Under the pieces are notes generated by a model that was given only the letters and a program-made list of their open reading frames with translations, was not told where the DNA came from and made no database searches. A stretch of DNA of 64,000 nt from JBNARI01 sp049718765 (GTDB lineage Bacteria; Bacillota; Sulfobacillia; DUMF01). Shown here piece by piece: positions 48,076 through 57,182 of this stretch; positions within the stretch are counted from its first letter, which is position 1; every line of letters begins with the position of its first letter. The translations under genes and the position numbers were made by a program. Location: the NCBI GenBank assembly GCA_049718765.1, contig JBNARI010000006.1, positions 20,641-84,640 on the forward strand. Reading direction: 5' to 3'.

Positions 48076-49227
48076 TCAGCGCACCAGCGCACGCAGCTTC
48101 TCAACGCAGCTTGCCACAACCTGGCAGGCGTATTCAACTTCCCCTTCTGTGGTGTTCCAGCCCATGCTTATCCGTATGGAACCTTCTACATCCCGCTGGG
48201 GCAACCCCATGGACACCAGCACCCTGCTTGGGGCGCGTTTCCTCGAAGAGCACGCAGAGCCAGTGGACACGTAAACCCCCTGCTCCTCCAAATGGTGCAG
48301 CAGCAACTCGCCCCGAAGCCCTGGAAAGCTCAGGTTCACTATGTGGGGGGCACAGCGTTCTTCGCTGGTGGGCCCCACCAACACCGCGCCGTCAATCTTC
48401 AGGGCTCTCTCCAGGAGCCGGCGGCGCAAATGCCACAGCCTGGCGCTCTCTTCCTTCCAATTACAGGCAGCCACTGCCGCAGCAAAGCCCGCAATGCCAG
48501 GCACGTTCTCAGTGCCCGACCTGAGTCCTTTCTCCTGGCCGCCCCCAGACAAGACTGGGGCCACCTTTACGCCCTTCCTCATGAAGAGCGCTCCGACCCC
48601 TTTTGGCCCCCCAATCTTGTGGGAGCTCAAGGAAACTAGGTCAATGCCCCATTCGTAGGGAAGAACAGGCATCTTACAAAAGGACTGTACCGCATCAACG
48701 TGAAAGACGATCTTCTCGCGGATTCCCTTCAACACTGAGCCAATTTCCTGAATCGGCTGCACCGCCCCGGTCTCGTTGTTGACGTGCATGACGCTCACCA
48801 AGATCGTCCTGGGGGTTATGGCTTTTCTGAGCTCTTCCGGGTCAACTATGCCTTCCCTGTCCACGTGCAGGTACGTCACCTGAAAACCTTCATCCTCTAG
48901 GTCCTTGAACGCTTCGTAAACAGAGGGATGTTCCACCCGTGTCGTGATGAGGTGGTTGCCATACCGCCCCAACGCCCGCGCTACGCCTTTCACTGCAAGG
49001 TTGTTGGCCTCAGTGGCGCCCGAAGTGAATATCACCTCTTCGGGACTCACCCTCAGCGCATCGGCTAGCACTTGGCGAGACCCTTCCATCAGGCGTTCGG
49101 CACCAACGCCCTTGCGATGCACTGAGGAAGGGTTGCCCCATTCCTCAAGCAATGCCTTCCTGACAGCCTCAAACGCCTCTGGTCGCAACGGCGAAGTGGC
49201 GCTGTGGTCCAGGTACACCTCACCCAT
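48076..49227 (-). CDS. Cysteine desulfurase (NifS/IscS family)
   Basis: 383 residues. Removes sulfur from cysteine as persulfide. Motifs: VYLDHSATSPLRPEA, GNPSSVHRKGVGA, FTSGATEANNLAVKG, HVNNETGAVQPI, SSHKIGGPKGVGALF with the PLP Lys, GGGQEKGLRSGTENVPGI, and the active Cys in STGSACSSRKR. Placed directly before thiI and directly after an aminotransferase; probably the sulfur donor for ThiI (NifZ-like role). Operon with both. Confidence 0.94.
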   Translation of the reverse strand: MGEVYLDHSATSPLRPEAFEAVRKALLEEWGNPSSVHRKGVGAERLMEGSRQVLADALRVSPEEVIFTSGATEANNLAVKGVARALGRYGNHLITTRVEHPSVYEAFKDLEDEGFQVTYLHVDREGIVDPEELRKAITPRTILVSVMHVNNETGAVQPIQEIGSVLKGIREKIVFHVDAVQSFCKMPVLPYEWGIDLVSLSSHKIGGPKGVGALFMRKGVKVAPVLSGGGQEKGLRSGTENVPGIAGFAAAVAACNWKEESARLWHLRRRLLERALKIDGAVLVGPTSEERCAPHIVNLSFPGLRGELLLHHLEEQGVYVSTGSACSSRKRAPSRVLVSMGLPQRDVEGSIRISMGWNTTEGEVEYACQVVASCVEKLRALVR

Positions 49228-49235
49228 TTAACCGG

Positions 49236-50624
49236 TCAACCCCCCTTGAACAGCTGCGATGCTGCAGTGCGAGCAGCCGAAAACGCTAGTCCTAACAAAC
49301 CACGGCGCTCCTTGAACACTTGCTCCAGCGCCAGTAGCATTCTGTCTATCTGTTCCTTGGTCACCACAAGGGGCGGCTCAAGACGTATCACGTTGGGGTT
49401 GTTCAGGGTGAAAGCCGTGATGATCCTGTGGCGGTTCAGCAATTCACCTGCTACAATGGCCCCCACGTACTCTTCCGCCGCCTTGCTTATCATACCCGCA
49501 GTGAGTCGATCCAACAAGCCCCCCGACGGTTGCTGGAACTCAATGCCAATCAATAGCCCTTTGCCCCGCACTTCCTTTACCACGGGGTACTCCGCCGTGA
49601 TAGCCTTGAGTCTGTTCAACATGTAAGAACCAAGCTCCGCTGCGTTTTCCCAAAGCTTCTTGGAAGTCACTGCGTCCAACGCAGCAATCCCAGCCAAGCA
49701 CGCCAGGGTGTTGCCACCGAACGTGGACGTGTGCAGGAGGCAACGGTCAAGGCCACCGTAGGCAGCGTTCCACACCTTCTCCGTAGCTATGCAGACTCCA
49801 ATGGGCAGCACCCCTCCTCCAAGGGACTTGGACAGGCACATGATGTCAGGTTTCACCCCTTCGTGCTCGCACGCAAACAATTTACCCGTCCTGCCAAAGC
49901 CCGTCTGCACCTCGTCCACGATGAGGAGCGCTTGGTACTTGTGGCAGAGCTCTTCCGCCGCTTTGAGGTAACCTGGTGGGGGTACCTTAACCCCTCCCTC
50001 GCCCTGCACGGGTTCCACGATGAAGGCGGCAGCCTCCCCCAACTTTAGCTTGGCCTCTAGGGCTTGGATGTCCCCGAAGGGCACTTTGAAACAACCCGGC
50101 ACAAGGGGCTCAAAGGGTCTCTGGTACTTCTCCCTGCCAGTGACAGATAGCGCCCCCAGAGTCTTGCCATGGAACGAACCCTCGCAGTAAAGGATCATCG
50201 CCTTGCCCGTGGCGGCTCTGGCCATCTTGAGGGACGCTTCCACCGCTTCAGCGCCGCTATTGCAGAAGAAGCAGCGCTTGAGGTCGCCAGGAGTAACCTC
50301 CGCGAGGTTGTGAGCCAGGGCCGCAGCTGCGGCGTTGGGAAACGCTTGTAGGATGTTGGGAGGGAGCTTCTGCGCTACTTCTTCCAGCACCGAAAGCACT
50401 TCTGGGGGGTTGTGGCCCAGGTTCAAGGAGCCGTAACCCCCTAGAAAGTCAAGGTACTCGTTGCCATCCTGATCCCACACTTGCACCCCTTGGGCTTTAA
50501 CGAATCGCTTGTCGAAGTCCAGGACCCTCAAGAGAGAGATGAAGCCGGGGTTCACGTACTCGGAGTAAAGCTTCCTCACTTCGGACCTGTCCAACCGCAG
50601 CACGTCTTCAACGGTAAGCAGCAT
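49236..50624 (-). CDS. Class III PLP-dependent aminotransferase
   Basis: 462 residues from ATG 50624 (GGTGG 9 nt upstream). Omega-aminotransferase family, like putrescine or ornithine aminotransferases. Motifs: DQDGNEYLDFLGGYGSLNLGHNPPEV, FFCNSGAEAVEASLKMARAATGK, EGSFHGKTLGALSVTG, EPVQGEGGV, LLIVDEVQTGFGRTGKLFACEHEGV and the PLP Lys in LSKSLGGGVLPIG. It follows the Liv-type transporter by 75 bp and precedes the cysteine desulfurase by 8 bp. The donor cannot be deduced; the Trp T-box far upstream may also reach it. Confidence 0.9.
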   Translation of the reverse strand: MLLTVEDVLRLDRSEVRKLYSEYVNPGFISLLRVLDFDKRFVKAQGVQVWDQDGNEYLDFLGGYGSLNLGHNPPEVLSVLEEVAQKLPPNILQAFPNAAAAALAHNLAEVTPGDLKRCFFCNSGAEAVEASLKMARAATGKAMILYCEGSFHGKTLGALSVTGREKYQRPFEPLVPGCFKVPFGDIQALEAKLKLGEAAAFIVEPVQGEGGVKVPPPGYLKAAEELCHKYQALLIVDEVQTGFGRTGKLFACEHEGVKPDIMCLSKSLGGGVLPIGVCIATEKVWNAAYGGLDRCLLHTSTFGGNTLACLAGIAALDAVTSKKLWENAAELGSYMLNRLKAITAEYPVVKEVRGKGLLIGIEFQQPSGGLLDRLTAGMISKAAEEYVGAIVAGELLNRHRIITAFTLNNPNVIRLEPPLVVTKEQIDRMLLALEQVFKERRGLLGLAFSAARTAASQLFKGG

Positions 50625-50701
50625 CAAGGTTTACCACCTTTCACTCTGGTCTACACTGGCATTGTAGCACAGAATTGTGCACACAACCCCACCAAACCAG
50701 T

Positions 50702-53146
50702 TCAGGACGGTGAAACCCCGAAGTAGCCTTCCTGGAGCAGAGCTCCCTCCAGTAACTCTTCCGCGGTTCCCGAAGCCACAACTGAACCGCCCCGCAACAC
50801 GTAGCCCCGCTGAGCCACAGACAGCGCCCGGACCGCGTTTTGCTCCACCATAAGCACTGTGGTTCCCGAAGCGTTCAAATGAAGTATGGCTTCCATTATC
50901 CTGTCCGCCATTACTGGCGCCAGGCCCATGCATGGTTCGTCCATGAGCAGCAGGCTGGGTTTGCCCATGAGGGCGCGGCCAATGGCGAGCATTTGCTGTT
51001 CTCCCCCAGATAGGGTGCCAGCAAGCTGGGAACGTCTTTCCCTGAGTCTAGGGAAGAGCTGGTAAACCCAGGACAACACTTCCTGGTCCCCACCGGCAAT
51101 GCGCAGGTTTTCCTCCACGGTCAGCCGAGTGAACACACGTCTTCCTTCGGGCACAACCCCAATCCCCCGTCTTACTGTTTGGGCTGGGCTGAGCCCTGTA
51201 ATGTCCACGCCGTTGAACATCACCCGGCCACAGTCAACCCTCACCGCACCCAGGATTGCCCTAATCGTGGTGGTTTTCCCGGCACCATTTGCCCCCAGCA
51301 AGCAGACCACTTCTCCACGGCACACCTCTATGTCAACGCCCCGTAGCGCCTTTAGGTGCCCGTAGGAAGCCTCCAGCTGCTCAAGCTTGAGCAAAGGCTC
51401 CCCAACAGCAACAGGAGTCCTTTTCTTTGAAGTGCCGGCCGTGCGCTCTCCAAGGTAAACCCTGATCACTTGAGGGTCCGACATTACCTCTCCAGGAGAG
51501 CCTTCGACAATCTTCCTACCTTGGTCGAGCACTATCACCCTGTCGCAAACGCTTGCAACCAACGGGATCTGGTGCTCCACCAGCACCACCGAGTGCCCCT
51601 TGCGCTTTAGCTCGAGAATTGCCTGCTTCACACCTTCCAGGTCCTTGCCACCCATACCGGCCGCAGGCTCATCCAGCAACAGCACTTTTGGTTTCCCAGC
51701 AACTGCTCTGGCCAGCTCGAGCAGTTTGCGGTGGGCGTAACTCAGGGCCTCTGCTGCCTGATCCTGGACACCTGCAAGCTGGCCGTCAAGCAAGTCCATG
51801 AGCTTTTCAGGGCTTGCCCAGGCTCCCGGTTTCAGCCCCACGCAAAGGTTTTCCATTACGCTCATGCTCTTGAACAGCCGCGGGTTCTGAAAGGTCCGCC
51901 CAATCCCAAGCCTGTACACAGAGTCTGGCCTCAGCCCCTTGATTCGCCTTCCATAGAGGTAGAGTTCTCCTTCTGTGGGGGCTGTTACTCCAGTGAGAAC
52001 ATTGACCAGCGTGGTCTTACCAGCTCCGTTGGGCCCGATGATCCCCAAGATCTCCCCTTTCCTTAGCTCAAAGTCTACGCCATCCAGGGCCATAAGCCCT
52101 CCGAACCGCTTGGTCAAGTTGCGTACCACCAGCACGGGTCCCGGTCCCTCCTGGATACTCTCTTGGCAAGAGGAGACCTTATGTTTTGGCCGGTACAGCC
52201 CATGGCCAAGGGGAAGCATCCCTTGAGGCCGGTAAACCATCAGCGCCACCAGAACCGCACCGTACAAGGCCATCCTGTACACGCTGTACACCCTCAGGAG
52301 TTCGGGGATTAGAACAAGTGCAACCACGCCTATCAACGTGCCATCGTTATTCCCAGCTCCCCCAAGGATCACCATGCAATACAAGGTTATGAGCTCCCCT
52401 AGACCAAAGTTCTGAGGGAACACCGCCAGCTGCCATCCTGCAAAAAGCACACCGGCAACCGCCGCGAAAGCGGCGCCTGCCATGTAGGCGACCATTTGGC
52501 AGCCAAGCATGTTCACTCCTAAGCTTTGAGCTGCAATTTGGTCGTCTTTCAAGGCTCGCCACTTCAAGCCAAGTTCTGACCTCACAGCGCGCCCATATAG
52601 CCAGTAGGCCACTATCGCTGCCCCAAGCATGAGATAGTAAGTGCCCAGGGAGGTGTCTATAACAAGGCTGCCAATGCGAGGAGGGTCTATCTGCACGATA
52701 CCGTTAGGCCCATTGGTGACGTTAACCGGTCTGTCCAGGTTCAATAACAACGTACGCAACACTTCTCCAAAGCTCAGGGTCACCACTGCCAGGTAATCTC
52801 CCCTCAGCCTCAAGGTTGACAGGCCAATCAGGGCGCTCACCAACCCCACCAGCGCCAGTGCTGCCAAAAGTACCCCAGCGAAAGGTACATGCAATCCAAG
52901 TTGAGGCGAAGCCAGTAGGGCGTAGCAGTAGGCACCAAGGGCATAAAAGCCCACATACCCCATGTCCAGCAGCCCTGCAAGCCCCACCAGCAAGTTGAGC
53001 CCCGAGGCCAGCACCACGTACAAGCAAGCCCTGGTGACCAGGCTCACATGGTACGGATTGGTGTGTACAAGGGGAAGCACCCCCAACACGCCAACCAGAG
53101 CAACCACGAACCAGTTTCTGCGTTTGCTCCCCAACAAGCTGATCAC
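50702..53146 (-). CDS. Triple fusion: LivM permease - LivG ATPase - LivF ATPase
   Basis: 814 residues. Residues 1 to about 320 are a LivM permease (AGLLDMGYVGFYALGAYCYALLA, RLRGDYLAVVTLSFGEVLR, LGGAGNNDGTLIG). About 338-570 is LivG: Walker A IIGPNGAGKTTL, IGRTFQNPRLF, a degenerate signature LSYAHRKLLELARA, Walker B VLLLDEPAAGM. About 585-810 is LivF: LLGANGAGKTTT, VVPEGRRVFTRLTVEENL, intact LSGGEQQMLAIGRAL, LLLMDEPCMGLAP. These are normally three proteins. The GTG start overlaps the livH stop. Confidence 0.92.
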   Translation of the reverse strand: MISLLGSKRRNWFVVALVGVLGVLPLVHTNPYHVSLVTRACLYVVLASGLNLLVGLAGLLDMGYVGFYALGAYCYALLASPQLGLHVPFAGVLLAALALVGLVSALIGLSTLRLRGDYLAVVTLSFGEVLRTLLLNLDRPVNVTNGPNGIVQIDPPRIGSLVIDTSLGTYYLMLGAAIVAYWLYGRAVRSELGLKWRALKDDQIAAQSLGVNMLGCQMVAYMAGAAFAAVAGVLFAGWQLAVFPQNFGLGELITLYCMVILGGAGNNDGTLIGVVALVLIPELLRVYSVYRMALYGAVLVALMVYRPQGMLPLGHGLYRPKHKVSSCQESIQEGPGPVLVVRNLTKRFGGLMALDGVDFELRKGEILGIIGPNGAGKTTLVNVLTGVTAPTEGELYLYGRRIKGLRPDSVYRLGIGRTFQNPRLFKSMSVMENLCVGLKPGAWASPEKLMDLLDGQLAGVQDQAAEALSYAHRKLLELARAVAGKPKVLLLDEPAAGMGGKDLEGVKQAILELKRKGHSVVLVEHQIPLVASVCDRVIVLDQGRKIVEGSPGEVMSDPQVIRVYLGERTAGTSKKRTPVAVGEPLLKLEQLEASYGHLKALRGVDIEVCRGEVVCLLGANGAGKTTTIRAILGAVRVDCGRVMFNGVDITGLSPAQTVRRGIGVVPEGRRVFTRLTVEENLRIAGGDQEVLSWVYQLFPRLRERRSQLAGTLSGGEQQMLAIGRALMGKPSLLLMDEPCMGLAPVMADRIMEAILHLNASGTTVLMVEQNAVRALSVAQRGYVLRGGSVVASGTAEELLEGALLQEGYFGVSPS

Positions 53147-54075
53147 ACCCTGTCAGCGGTCCCTTGACCCAGTATGCCATTGGGCTTCAAGAGGAGAACC
53201 ATTATTAGCGTCAAGAACGCAACTGCATCCTTGTACACCGGGGCGAGCAAGGCCACTGCCAGGCTTTCAGTAAGGCCCAGCACCAGTGCGCCGAGCACTG
53301 CGCCCCGGAAGTCTCCAATCCCACCCAACACAGCAGCGGTGAATGCCTTCATCCCAGCGGCAAAGCCCACCGAGAAGTCAACTTGTGTGAAGTAGAGGCC
53401 TATGAGCACTCCACCTGCTCCTGCCAGCGCAGAACCCAACGCAAAGGTGAGGGCAATTACCCTATCCACTGCCACCCCCACGAACCCAGCTGCCTCTATG
53501 TCCTCAGCACTGGCCCTCATAGCCCGCCCAAAGCTGGTGTTCCGGACAACGTAAGTAAGCGCAGCCACAAGCGCCCCGGACACTCCCAATATGATAAGCC
53601 CAGTAGCCGGCAAACACACAGCTCCCAGGTTCACACGGGCATTCAAGGCAACGAACTTATCTACAGGATACACCTTGGCGCGACCTCCGGTGAGCAGCAT
53701 CGCCAGGTTCTGGAGGAAGATAGAAACTCCCACGGCGCTTATCAAGGGCGCAAGCCTTGCAGCTCCGCGCAACGGCCTGTAGGCTATCCTCTCTATGGCC
53801 ATCCCCAGTAGGGAGCCAGCTCCCATGGCGACCAGCACGGCAACAGCCAAGACCAACCAAGGGGAAAGGGCTGGGCTGGAGCCAGTTAACGCACCGAGCA
53901 CCGCCCACCCTACGAAGGAACACACCATGAACACGTCCCCGTGGGCAAAGTTCAGAAGCCTCAGTATGCCGTAGACCATGGAGTACCCCAGGGCAAGCAG
54001 CGCATACACGCTTCCCAGGATGACCCCATTGGCGGTTTGCTGAGCAAGGTGCATCAATAGCTCCAAGGTCCACAC
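53143..54075 (-). CDS. ABC transporter permease LivH
   Basis: 310 residues, about eight membrane helices. LivH signatures: NGVILGSVYALLALGYSMVYGILRLLNFAHGDVFM, RMLAERIAYRPLR-type MAIERIAYRPLRGAARL, RNTSFGRAMRASAEDIEAAGFVGV and AAVLGGIGDFRGAVLGALVLGLTES. With the fused LivMGF protein and the lipoprotein it forms a branched-chain-type amino acid importer. Two bases separate it from livJ and it overlaps livMGF by 4 bp. Confidence 0.93.
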   Translation of the reverse strand: MWTLELLMHLAQQTANGVILGSVYALLALGYSMVYGILRLLNFAHGDVFMVCSFVGWAVLGALTGSSPALSPWLVLAVAVLVAMGAGSLLGMAIERIAYRPLRGAARLAPLISAVGVSIFLQNLAMLLTGGRAKVYPVDKFVALNARVNLGAVCLPATGLIILGVSGALVAALTYVVRNTSFGRAMRASAEDIEAAGFVGVAVDRVIALTFALGSALAGAGGVLIGLYFTQVDFSVGFAAGMKAFTAAVLGGIGDFRGAVLGALVLGLTESLAVALLAPVYKDAVAFLTLIMVLLLKPNGILGQGTADRV

Positions 54076-54076
54076 C

Positions 54077-55261
54077 TCACTTTATGTTGCCAGTGGTGTA
54101 CTTCATGACCTCCACAAAGTCGTTGCCGGACACTTTGAGCACGAAGATCTCGCCGCCCACAAGGTCGCCTTTGGAGTCAAAGCTCACCGGGAATCCAAGT
54201 ATTCCCCTGTAGTCCTTGGTGCTGTGCACAGCCTTGAGTACCCCTTCCCTGTTGAGCTGCCCAGCCTTGGCTGCCTCCTTTATGGCGTTCAACAAGATCT
54301 TGGTGGCTTCGTAACTTTGGCCAGAGAAAATGCTCATGGCTCCAAACTTCGCCTCGAACTTCTGCACGAATTCCCTGGCCTCGGGCACTTCCTTGAGGTT
54401 ACGCCCAATTGCGGTCACGTACATCCCCTGCACCGCCTCGCCGCCACCACCGATGAGCTGGTCCCTTTCCCTGCAACCGTCCCCGCCCATCAGCGCAGGC
54501 TTGAGACCCACAGCTGCAAGTTGCTTTGCAAATGCGGCAGCCTGTGCCGGGTTTGAAAAGGCCATGTAAACCATATCTGGGTTGAACGCCTTCACCCGGG
54601 TTACCAGGGCACTGAAGTCTTTATCCTGCATGCCAATTTGGTCTCGCCTTATGTCCTTAAGTCCGTAGGACCTAAGGGTGCTTTCCACCTCGTCAGCAAG
54701 GCCCTGGCCGTAGCTGGTCTTGTCATCCAGAAGGTACAACCTGGACGGTTTGATCTGGTTGAATATAAAGGCAGCCGCGGCCTTTCCCTGGGCATCGTCC
54801 CTGGGACAGACACGGTGCATCACCTTGAAGCCCTTCTCGGTCAGGTCAGATCTGGTTCCAGACTGGGATATCACCACCAGACTCGCTTTTTCGTACACCG
54901 GAAGCGTAGCAGCAATCACGCTGCTGTTCATGGGGCCAATCACGCCAAGCACCTCTGGGTCAGCAACGAATTTGTCTGCCACAACCTTCCCTTGGGCAGG
55001 GTCACCGCCGTCGTCCCCGACCACCACTTCCACTAGGCGCCCATCGAGCCCGCCTCCTTGGTTGAACTCTTCCACCGCCATCTTTATGGCGTTCAGCGAA
55101 TCTAACCCAATCTTGGACAGCTCCCCCGAGAAAGGTCCGGCTGCTCCAATCTTGACAGGCCTCTGGACTGTACTGGAACACCCGCCTGCCAATACCAACA
55201 ACAGCACTAAGACGCAAGCTACCGAAGCCCTAAACGTCCTGACCCCACAAGCCTTCCCCAT
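54077..55261 (-). CDS. LivJ/LivK-type solute-binding lipoprotein
   Basis: 394 residues from ATG 55261 (AAGGAGG nine nt upstream). Lipoprotein signal with hydrophobic core and lipobox LAGGC (about residue 27-31). Periplasmic-binding fold type I: VKIGAAGPFSGELSKIGLDSLNAIKMAVEEFN, GPMNSSVIAATLPVYEKASLVVIS, SYGQGLADEVE, RVKAFNPDMVYMAF, FSGQSYEATKILLNAIKEA. Relatives bind Leu, Ile, Val, aromatic amino acids, amides or other acids. The Trp-type T-box upstream suggests tryptophan or another aromatic ligand. Confidence 0.92.
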   Translation of the reverse strand: MGKACGVRTFRASVACVLVLLLVLAGGCSSTVQRPVKIGAAGPFSGELSKIGLDSLNAIKMAVEEFNQGGGLDGRLVEVVVGDDGGDPAQGKVVADKFVADPEVLGVIGPMNSSVIAATLPVYEKASLVVISQSGTRSDLTEKGFKVMHRVCPRDDAQGKAAAAFIFNQIKPSRLYLLDDKTSYGQGLADEVESTLRSYGLKDIRRDQIGMQDKDFSALVTRVKAFNPDMVYMAFSNPAQAAAFAKQLAAVGLKPALMGGDGCRERDQLIGGGGEAVQGMYVTAIGRNLKEVPEAREFVQKFEAKFGAMSIFSGQSYEATKILLNAIKEAAKAGQLNREGVLKAVHSTKDYRGILGFPVSFDSKGDLVGGEIFVLKVSGNDFVEVMKYTTGNIK

Positions 55262-55298
55262 TGTCACTGACCTCCTTGCGTTCTTATATGGTCACCCA

Positions 55299-55592
55299 AA
55301 ACAAAAAACCCGTCCGGTCAGGGACGGGTTTTCCGTGGTGCCACCCTAATGTACGGCACGCTACACGCGCAAGCGCCGTACGCTCCTTTTCCGGTACGCA
55401 GGAACCGCGTTTGGCTCCTGTTATACCGTAGCCCTATAACGGTGGCATCCGTCCAGGCCTACTACCAGTTCGGCTGGCAACTCCGGGGCCCATTCGCTGG
55501 CGGCCGGTTAGGAGACTCACACCATAACATCTCCCTCGCTGTAACCAATGCCTAGCCCGCTACTCTTCCCCTTCGTCGTCTTTGGTACTTTG
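55299..55592 (-). promoter_or_regulatory. T-box leader with Trp (UGG) specifier before the Liv-type transporter
   Basis: On the minus strand the core AGGGTGGCACCACGG is at 55334-55348. A terminator AAAACCCGTCC / GGACGGGTTTT (55305-55333) with TTGTTTT follows. Stem I: AGTA near 55563, AGCGAG bulge, GGTGTGAG distal loop, then GAA-TGG-GCCCCGGAG with specifier TGG at 55490-55492, and CCGAA closing the stem 17-22 nt later, then GTAGTAGG. The UGGC of the core fits discriminator G, as tRNA-Trp has. Both independent tRNA contacts thus agree on Trp. Confidence 0.88.
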
Positions 55593-55598
55593 CTAAAT

Positions 55599-55627
55599 TT
55601 TATACGCCGCGCTCCACCCGTTGTCAA
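55599..55627 (-). promoter_or_regulatory. SigmaA-type promoter for the Liv-type operon
   Basis: On the minus strand TTGACA (55622-55627) and TATAAA (55599-55604) have a 17-bp spacer, just upstream of the T-box leader. Confidence 0.75.
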
Positions 55628-55634
55628 GATATGC

Positions 55635-55832
55635 TCAACCAGTTTCAGCCGTCTCATTACCCTCGGGATCTGGTTCTGGCACAGGCTCGGGAGCATCGTC
55701 TGCCGCAGGGCGCTCGTCTTCCTGAGGCAGCACGTCCACCTTGGCACACTCTGCAGTGTACCCGAAAAGCAACCTCTTGAGGGTCCCGCGCGGTACTCTC
55801 TTTGCCTTGCCTCTTTCGCCCATCAACAGCAC
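55635..55832 (-). CDS. Small hypothetical acidic-tailed protein
   Basis: 65 residues (61 if the second Met, ATG 55820, is used, which has AAGGTAGGTG upstream). A basic N-terminal half (GERGKAKRVPRGTLKRLLFGY) with one Cys is followed by a Pro/Glu/Asp-rich tail (PAADDAPEPVPEPDPEGNE). Unknown family. The ribosome-binding site and charge pattern make it a plausible gene. It lies between the MFS gene and the Liv-type operon promoter. Confidence 0.45.
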   Translation of the reverse strand: MLLMGERGKAKRVPRGTLKRLLFGYTAECAKVDVLPQEDERPAADDAPEPVPEPDPEGNETAETG

Positions 55833-55875
55833 CTACCTTGGCCTCCGTGAATCAATTATACTTCACGGCACGCTG

Positions 55876-57093
55876 TCACTGACAACATGCTGACGATACC
55901 AGCACGAACAGAAGGATCACCGCTCCTCCTCCGCTCAGCGCGAGGGGCACCCCTGTCCTGGAGCTGACAGCTCCAGCGAGCAAGCTACCAAGTGGCCCAA
56001 TCCCCATGGTCATTGTGCCGTAAAGCCCAAGTATTCTGCCCCTCACGTCGTCGGGCACACTTATCTGGAGTATAGTTTGCCCCACTGCCAGGGTGAAGCC
56101 CTCGAAGAAGCCGACCACCACAAGCCACATCAGACACAGATACAGGGACCGGGACCAGCTGAAGGCAATCAACGCCAACGCGAAACACACTGTGCCCAGC
56201 TGAATTTTCCTCCCCTTTCCAGGGTACGAGCCCACAAGAGCTACCGCAGTTAAGCCCGCAAGCATGCCCACCCCAGGCGCTGCCATGAGCAAGCCGTATC
56301 CCCTGGCGCCAGCGTGAAGCACGGTGTCAGCAAAGGCAGCCATGAGCTGGTTGTACGGTCGGCCGAAGAAAACCACCACAGTCACGTAAATCATGGTCAG
56401 GAGCAACCTGGGAGAATCCCAAACCACAGCCACAGCTTCGGCCAAGTTCCCCACGATCGACCCGTTATCCGAGGCGGGCTGATGGGGTGGAAACTCCATC
56501 AGGCGGATAGCCACAATCACCGCCAGGAAGCTCAGCGCGTTCAAGTAGAAGCACCAGTCGGCGCCAAGCACGTCCAAGACCAGACCCGCAATGGACGGTC
56601 CGAAGATGGCTGATCCGTTGAACGTCATGGAATGGAGTGCCACTGCCTTCGGCACCTCTTCCCTTGGCACGAGTTGGGGCAAGAGGGACTGCCTCGCTGG
56701 AGCGTCGAAAGCCATTCCAAGCGAGCTAACCGTGGCAAGCAGGAGAACCATCCATACCCGAACCACTCCAAGGGTGGTGGCCACCCCAAGTATGCCCGCG
56801 CACGCAGCCATCAAGCACTGGGTACCATAGAGAAGAAGGCGCCTGTTGTACCTGTCCGCCACTGCGCCTCCCACTGCACTGAACACTATTCTTGGCAGCG
56901 CCTGGCAAACCGGTATTAAGCTAAGGTAAACTGTAGAGCCAGTAAGCCTGTAGACCAGCCATGCTTGCGCTGCAGATTGCATCCAGCTGCCAGTGTTGGA
57001 AACGAAAAGACCCAGCCATAGCAAACGGTAATCCTTGAGCTTCAAAGGGGAAAACGCCGACTTCAGATTTGGGACAGCCAATCCTAACACCAC
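55876..57093 (-). CDS. MFS transporter (EntS-like drug/siderophore exporter type)
   Basis: 405 residues, twelve membrane helices. LWLGLFVSNTGSWMQSAAQAWLVYRLTGS at the start and the loop motif GGAVADRYNRRLLLYGTQ between helices 2 and 3 are typical of the MFS_3/EntS branch. The later SVPDDVRGRILGLYGTMTMGIGPLGSLLAG segment is the second-half equivalent. Substrate unknown. GTG start after GGGAG. Single gene, divergent from hsp20. Confidence 0.9.
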   Translation of the reverse strand: MVLGLAVPNLKSAFSPLKLKDYRLLWLGLFVSNTGSWMQSAAQAWLVYRLTGSTVYLSLIPVCQALPRIVFSAVGGAVADRYNRRLLLYGTQCLMAACAGILGVATTLGVVRVWMVLLLATVSSLGMAFDAPARQSLLPQLVPREEVPKAVALHSMTFNGSAIFGPSIAGLVLDVLGADWCFYLNALSFLAVIVAIRLMEFPPHQPASDNGSIVGNLAEAVAVVWDSPRLLLTMIYVTVVVFFGRPYNQLMAAFADTVLHAGARGYGLLMAAPGVGMLAGLTAVALVGSYPGKGRKIQLGTVCFALALIAFSWSRSLYLCLMWLVVVGFFEGFTLAVGQTILQISVPDDVRGRILGLYGTMTMGIGPLGSLLAGAVSSRTGVPLALSGGGAVILLFVLVSSACCQ

Positions 57094-57182
57094 TCCCGTT
57101 CCAAAGCATTATAACAAACGGGAATAGCCTTGGGCTAAAGGGACACAATAGTGAACGAGATTGACAGGTGGAGGCTGGTAGC

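Noticed and set aside
55462..55482. CTG or CCG near GCCGAACTGG as specifier of the transporter T-box (Leu or Pro)
   Set aside because: That stretch aligns with the stem I closing CCGAA of the other leaders; the GAA-TGG-GCC segment further upstream has the correct spacing, and the UGGC core fits tRNA-Trp.
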